A DNA stretch of 27,013 bases from assembly GCA_964537685.1 (NCBI GenBank), contig CAZICM010000092.1:1-27013 (forward strand), in the 5' to 3' direction. The position numbers and the translations under genes were made by a program. The notes below the pieces were generated by a model. It made no database searches. It was given only the letters and a program-made list of their open reading frames with translations, and had not been told where the DNA came from. The stretch comes from CAZICM01 sp964537685 (GTDB lineage Bacteria > Myxococcota_A > Polyangia > Polyangiales > Polyangiaceae). Below are positions 24,201 through 27,013 of this stretch, piece by piece; positions within the stretch are counted from its first letter, which is position 1, and the number at the start of each line of letters is the position of its first letter.

Positions 24201-26853
24201 ACCAGGAGATGTGCACGTCCACGCTATTCAGCAAATACCCGCGCCGCACATCCCACATCCGCAGCGGCCCGTTGTCCGAACCGGAAAGCATGGTCGAGCC
24301 ATCGGGCGCAAACGCGAGCGCCATCACCCAAACCGCTTCCGTTTCAAACATGCGGAGCATCATGCCCGTATGCACATCCCACACGCGGATCGCGCCATCT
24401 TTGGACGCAGATACAAGCAGCATGCCGTCCGGCGAAAATGCAGCGGCCAGCACGCAGCTCGATCCATGCTCAAAGACAGTAACGACATGCCCTTGGGCTG
24501 CGTCGATCGTCGCAACCGTAAACCCGCGCGCTATCGCCAATGTCTTGCCATTGGGTGAAATCGCAAGCGCTTGACCCATATGAGGGCCGAGTTCGATCTC
24601 GCGCCGCGATCGCGTGTCGCGGCCCGCATCGATTCCAGGCGTCCACAGCGCATGCCCGCCCACGCGGGCTCCAATGCGGACAGCCGCTTCGTCGTGCGCG
24701 CCGCTCCAATTCACATTGGCCAGATTCGCGCTGACCATCGAAGCCGCGTACATCTCGGCGTAGCCAAAGGAAGCCCATTCCAAATCGGCGCCGTCGAGCA
24801 CCGAATGATCGAGCATGGCGTGATCAAAGCGAACGCTGCGCAGATCGGCGCAAGTGAGATCGGCCCCCCGAAGATTCGCTCCAGCGAGATCCGCTTCTGG
24901 CAATGAAATCCACGGCAAGCTCTGCCCTTCCAAATCGGCGCCGGCAAGCTTCGCACCGCAGGGAATTTCCTCACCGCACAGCTTTCCAAGCCGCTCGCCC
25001 TGAAATTTTGACGCGATTCCTCCGTACAGAATCAGCAATGCGTTTTCGCTGATCTGCTTTTTGTAGGGCTGAAACAGAATGTCGCGCACCTTCTTTTTTC
25101 GCTTCGCCCAACCCTCCATTCCACACAGGAGCGCCACAACCCGAAGCGGCAGTTTGGGCAGGTCGATCGCATCCGCTTGGCCCTCGTCAAAGCGGGCCGA
25201 GATGTCGACAACCAGAAAATATTCGAGGAAGGACGTGTGCGCGAATCGAAGCTGATTTGGCGCTTCACACTGAACAACAAAGGCCGATCGGCGCAATTGC
25301 TCGACAGCTTTCTGAACAGGTTCGGAATTGCCGGGCGTTGTGAGCGCAAGGGTTAAATCCTCGGTGCTGATGGCAGCCTTGCCCGACTGAAATAGCTTTC
25401 GGGCCAGCATACGGGCGGCGAGGAGACGGCGATCGAGCGGATTGCTTCGCGGAGGAATAGACGGCGTTGCGCTCGATGGTGTCCCGCTCGGCGGAGCACC
25501 GCTCGGCGGCACGGAAGCCGGCGCGCTGATCATGGCCGGAAGTCCCGATGTGAGAAACGCGAGCCGCTCGATCGAAAGCCAGTCGCGCGCGGCGAAACCG
25601 TACATTTGCGCGGCAGGGCATGAAGGGCCGGCCGCCCGGAAATAATCTCTCCGGTGAACGAGCAAATCCAAGAGCGCGGGCTTTTTCGCGAGGTTTTCCA
25701 GCGAATCGATGCGCTCAAGCTCCGCGTGCAAGGCGTCTGCAGCAGCCTTTGAAGCCGTGCTGCGCAGAATCATTTCCTTGGCATGCTCTTCGCCGAGACC
25801 GCTGAGAAATAGGACGGACTCGAGATTGGCTCCCCGGATGAGCTGGGCGAGCATCCCTTCGCTTGTAATGGGGGCGGTGCTGGTCGACACGACAACCTTG
25901 GCAAAGGTGCTTTCCGAAAGGCGCCCCAGCATCAGCAGCGCTTCAGAGAACGAGGTCGCGCTTTCGTCGAGCCCATCCAGAATGGTCACAATCATTCCAA
26001 GCTCGGCAGCCAGCCAAAAGGCTTCCATGCTGAGCCCAGGAACGTGTTCGCGGAGCAGCTCGGGCATATCGGCACGCATCCCGCGCAGCGGAAGCAGCAG
26101 AGGACAAGGGCTTTGCGTGTGATCGCGCAGATACTCATTGGCCATCGCGGAAGCTGCGCGCAAAAGCTGCATCGATTTTCCGCATCCAAAATCGCCGAAG
26201 AGCAATGTGCGCCGCGATGTCGTGACGGCGTTGTACAGCGCCTCTTCAATCGCAATGCGGCGCCCATCGGAAAAGCGGGCCAGCACGGGCAGCACGCGCG
26301 CTTCGTCGTCGCTGCCAAAACCAAGCGCGCACATCTCCGCGTGGGAACGCAAAGCCTCGCGGACAAAAGGCTCAATCGAAGCCCGCAAAGACAAAAGCTC
26401 AACGCGTTCAGGGGGCTCAAACGCAGGCTCATCGATGTAATAAACCAAGACCCGCCCACCCAGATCCCTCACGGCCTGAACGAGTTCGGACAGCTTTGGC
26501 AGCACGTCCGGCGCAATGGAATCGGCCCCCAGCGCCACCACAAACGTCCCGCCGGACAGCACCGTCACCACGGAGTCGATAGGCGTTTTGGCATCGCCCG
26601 CCATCAGCGCCTTCGCCATCAGGCAGCGGCCGCCGCTCACCTGAATAAAACGCGCGACGGCCTCGGCAGTTCGGCTCTGCAGAGGAGCGGTTCGCTCAAA
26701 GGGCTGGGGAGAAACAGGACCGCCTCCGCGCGGGGGCGCAGAAGCAAACGCAAATGGCGGTACGGGGAAGGCTTGTGAAAACCATCCCAAATGCCTCAGC
26801 GCCTCAAAGACTTCATCCGGCGTTTGCCAGCGATCCCGACCGGGAACCGTCAT
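21247..26853 (-). CDS. Giant STAND NTPase: NACHT - pentapeptide repeats - 14 WD40 blades - metallophosphoesterase
   Basis: A single 1868-residue protein. Residues 1-190 are an unrecognised N-terminal region. The NACHT-type ATPase has Walker A FGDFGCGKS (219-227) and Walker B VTILDGLDE (289-297). A Pro/Ser/Thr-rich insert lies at about 443-470. The helical region after it ends in FAHTSFLEYFLV (537-548), typical of STAND switches. Pentapeptide repeats of ADLxGAxLRGADL type span about 635-716. WD40 blades run from about 757 to 1390; I count 14, which would be two seven-bladed propellers. The C-terminal calcineurin-like phosphoesterase has a full metal set: HISDLHFG (D1501, H1503), VAGD (D1544), GNHDVDR (1580-1586), THHP (H1718/H1719) and CGHIHD (H1747, H1749). 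Ligand sensing by the repeats, ATP-driven assembly and phosphoesterase output are inferred. The start ATG has no evident ribosome site. Confidence 0.9.
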   Translation of the reverse strand: MTVPGRDRWQTPDEVFEALRHLGWFSQAFPVPPFAFASAPPRGGGPVSPQPFERTAPLQSRTAEAVARFIQVSGGRCLMAKALMAGDAKTPIDSVVTVLSGGTFVVALGADSIAPDVLPKLSELVQAVRDLGGRVLVYYIDEPAFEPPERVELLSLRASIEPFVREALRSHAEMCALGFGSDDEARVLPVLARFSDGRRIAIEEALYNAVTTSRRTLLFGDFGCGKSMQLLRAASAMANEYLRDHTQSPCPLLLPLRGMRADMPELLREHVPGLSMEAFWLAAELGMIVTILDGLDESATSFSEALLMLGRLSESTFAKVVVSTSTAPITSEGMLAQLIRGANLESVLFLSGLGEEHAKEMILRSTASKAAADALHAELERIDSLENLAKKPALLDLLVHRRDYFRAAGPSCPAAQMYGFAARDWLSIERLAFLTSGLPAMISAPASVPPSGAPPSGTPSSATPSIPPRSNPLDRRLLAARMLARKLFQSGKAAISTEDLTLALTTPGNSEPVQKAVEQLRRSAFVVQCEAPNQLRFAHTSFLEYFLVVDISARFDEGQADAIDLPKLPLRVVALLCGMEGWAKRKKKVRDILFQPYKKQISENALLILYGGIASKFQGERLGKLCGEEIPCGAKLAGADLEGQSLPWISLPEADLAGANLRGADLTCADLRSVRFDHAMLDHSVLDGADLEWASFGYAEMYAASMVSANLANVNWSGAHDEAAVRIGARVGGHALWTPGIDAGRDTRSRREIELGPHMGQALAISPNGKTLAIARGFTVATIDAAQGHVVTVFEHGSSCVLAAAFSPDGMLLVSASKDGAIRVWDVHTGMMLRMFETEAVWVMALAFAPDGSTMLSGSDNGPLRMWDVRRGYLLNSVDVHISWFFSVAFSPDGTVFAAALSNGTLRIWDTQKLTVLHSLEGILGPYMCLSFSPDGKELVLTSEDDSIRVIRLEEPIQTRTLRAIPMSDAEAGVDEPEELLGRAFIELGGPAMAVAYAPSGGWLASVAGDGSVVVWNAKNGRIESIIPSLESACAVLFSPDGRELFFTRIDGSVHVANPKTGTVLRSFKSPVTTVDGAVFSPAGDTLASSAAGGDIRVWDARRGDLLHTLPGPAAMGMSLAFSLDGDTLAVAMIDGSLNIWDARQGVLRKTLRTEGHLASALSFSPIDDQLVSGGGDGALIFWDIHSGDVLHRIDPTGSRIATVAFSPDGDFLAAAGESGPIYLLQPESGELISVLEGHTEAVHSVVFLPDSSTLASASSDGTIRIWDVWSGNPVRVVEGRTGQVHSLAFSPEGGRLAAASADGITRIWDADGSELLCALEGHAASVSSVAFSMDGDMLVTASADGTVRIWRAADGLCLCILLAAASGWAAMVANTPFFIAGGNYSKLVRFTSGQSSTPASLWAPLFERPDLVAKALWGDIPVPESMGLGNIASCEAALLEARARLDVIRTRREGGAASSLISKISNPFAIAGGSEITARSESQRQPAIIRRAFTWIHISDLHFGVGAHRDKHRFDQHAVTDAIVRDIKESNFGPPDFIFVAGDIAWNGQPGEYEQAGRWLKSLLEAANCPPERLRIVPGNHDVDRAKASTKPVARAHSEIRVAPEELDNELENEALREILFAKLGGYAEFLNSLGPHHPVPGPNGIDWWECLEPINGVRGKLRIAGLSTVWISDGSDGRLHKGQAVPFIRNMILGERQMRRAFGEGAEGELLLIVTHHPLDWINRDAVDEFFKVLGRRSYIHLCGHIHDASMGATARRFLVQGNVVRYFAGAAHGEALESRKHGYGWGGLRFNPLGMQWEVGFAPRIYDEERRIMRPDVARYTLNEEGFVWDAARLPWRAPYSQEIQAPARQSYSEVVADVNATPRR

Positions 26854-26945
26854 GAGGCGGACATTACTATCATCGATTGGATTTGGGGGAGGAGTTCAGC
26901 AGGCGAACGCGGTGGATCCGTTCGCCGGGCAGCGGGGGCAGCGGC
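26854..26945 (-). other. Short intergenic region with a perfect 8-bp hairpin
   Basis: Between the cupredoxin stop and the STAND start, arms GGCGAACG (26902-26909) and CGTTCGCC (26919-26926) flank a 9-nt loop. No U-run follows on the minus strand, so it may be a weak terminator or attenuator for the cupredoxin transcript. A minus-strand promoter for the STAND gene is not evident. Confidence 0.4.
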
Positions 26946-27013
26946 TCAGGGCACAACGAATACGGCGCCCTTCATTCCGCCCAGCGCATGAGGATTGCAG
27001 TAGTAGGGATAGA
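26946..27013 (-). CDS. Cupredoxin (plastocyanin/azurin-like), C-terminal end only
   Basis: A minus-strand frame enters from the right edge and ends at TGA 26946-26948, giving 21 residues, YPYYCNPHALGGMKGAVFVV plus Pro. The spacing Cys-x2-His-x4-Met is exactly that of the type-1 copper loop at the end of plastocyanin-like blue copper proteins, preceded by the usual aromatic strand and followed by the last beta strand (GAVFVV). These proteins carry single electrons outside the cytoplasm. The fourth ligand (an upstream His) and any signal peptide lie outside the window. It is transcribed in the same direction as the STAND gene, 92 bp before it. Confidence 0.8.
   Translation of the reverse strand, partial: YPYYCNPHALGGMKGAVFVVP

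Noticed and set aside
25992..26778. Antisense frames of 155-244 codons within the STAND gene
   Set aside because: They are opposite or out of frame to conserved NACHT motifs and have no recognisable domains.
26902..26926. Hairpin as a full rho-independent terminator
   Set aside because: The stem is perfect but no U-tract follows on the minus strand, so it is listed only as a hairpin.

Overview
The window looks like chromosomal DNA of a GC-rich deltaproteobacterium or myxobacterium (Myxococcota). The evidence is several Gly/Ser-rich lipoproteins, a MopE-type repeat protein ending in a choice-of-anchor L-like domain, a giant STAND NTPase with WD40 repeats, and frequent GTG starts. No tRNA, rRNA, insertion sequence, phage gene or CRISPR array was recognised.

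Layout. 1-463: 5' part of a low-complexity repeat protein leaving the left edge (minus). 667-2622: FAD-linked oxidase (GlcD-like) followed by RuvC (minus, probable operon). 2697-3038: small membrane protein (plus), convergent with the next block. 3042-5972: minus operon of myo-inositol-1-phosphate synthase, a small lipoprotein and a ChrA-type transporter. 6041-6084: terminator. 6123-9510: a 952-residue MopE-like lipoprotein preceded by a small lipoprotein (minus). 9601-12107: FGGY polyol kinase overlapping a PHP-family phosphatase by 4 bp (plus). 12511-14442: fusion of an inositol-phosphate-cytidylyltransferase-like domain with a HisC/CobD-like PLP enzyme (plus). 14473-15306: expansin (plus). 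15316-16635: secreted LIC_10091-like protein (minus). 16738-21050: exported HEAT-repeat protein coupled to an arrestin-like protein (plus). 21051-21246: convergent intergenic region with a pentanucleotide repeat and a nested inverted repeat that ends just inside the next gene. 21247-26853: 1868-residue NACHT-type STAND NTPase with pentapeptide repeats, 14 WD40 blades and a complete C-terminal metallophosphoesterase (minus). 26946-27013: last 21 codons of a cupredoxin with a type-1 copper site (minus).

Two systems stand out. The first is the STAND protein. Its architecture (N-terminal region, NACHT switch, pentapeptide solenoid, two predicted seven-bladed propellers, phosphoesterase) fits a single-polypeptide sensor-switch-effector, possibly for defence or regulated cell death; this is inferred from domain logic only. 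The second is a small-molecule group: a polyol kinase lacking one glycerol-binding arginine, a PHP phosphatase, and a cytidylyltransferase-PLP fusion built like the phosphonate enzyme FrbH. Together with inositol-phosphate synthase 4 kb away, they suggest synthesis of an unusual CDP-activated polar head group or phosphonate-like compound. A third item is the translationally coupled pair of an exported HEAT-repeat protein and an arrestin-like protein, for which I know no described function.
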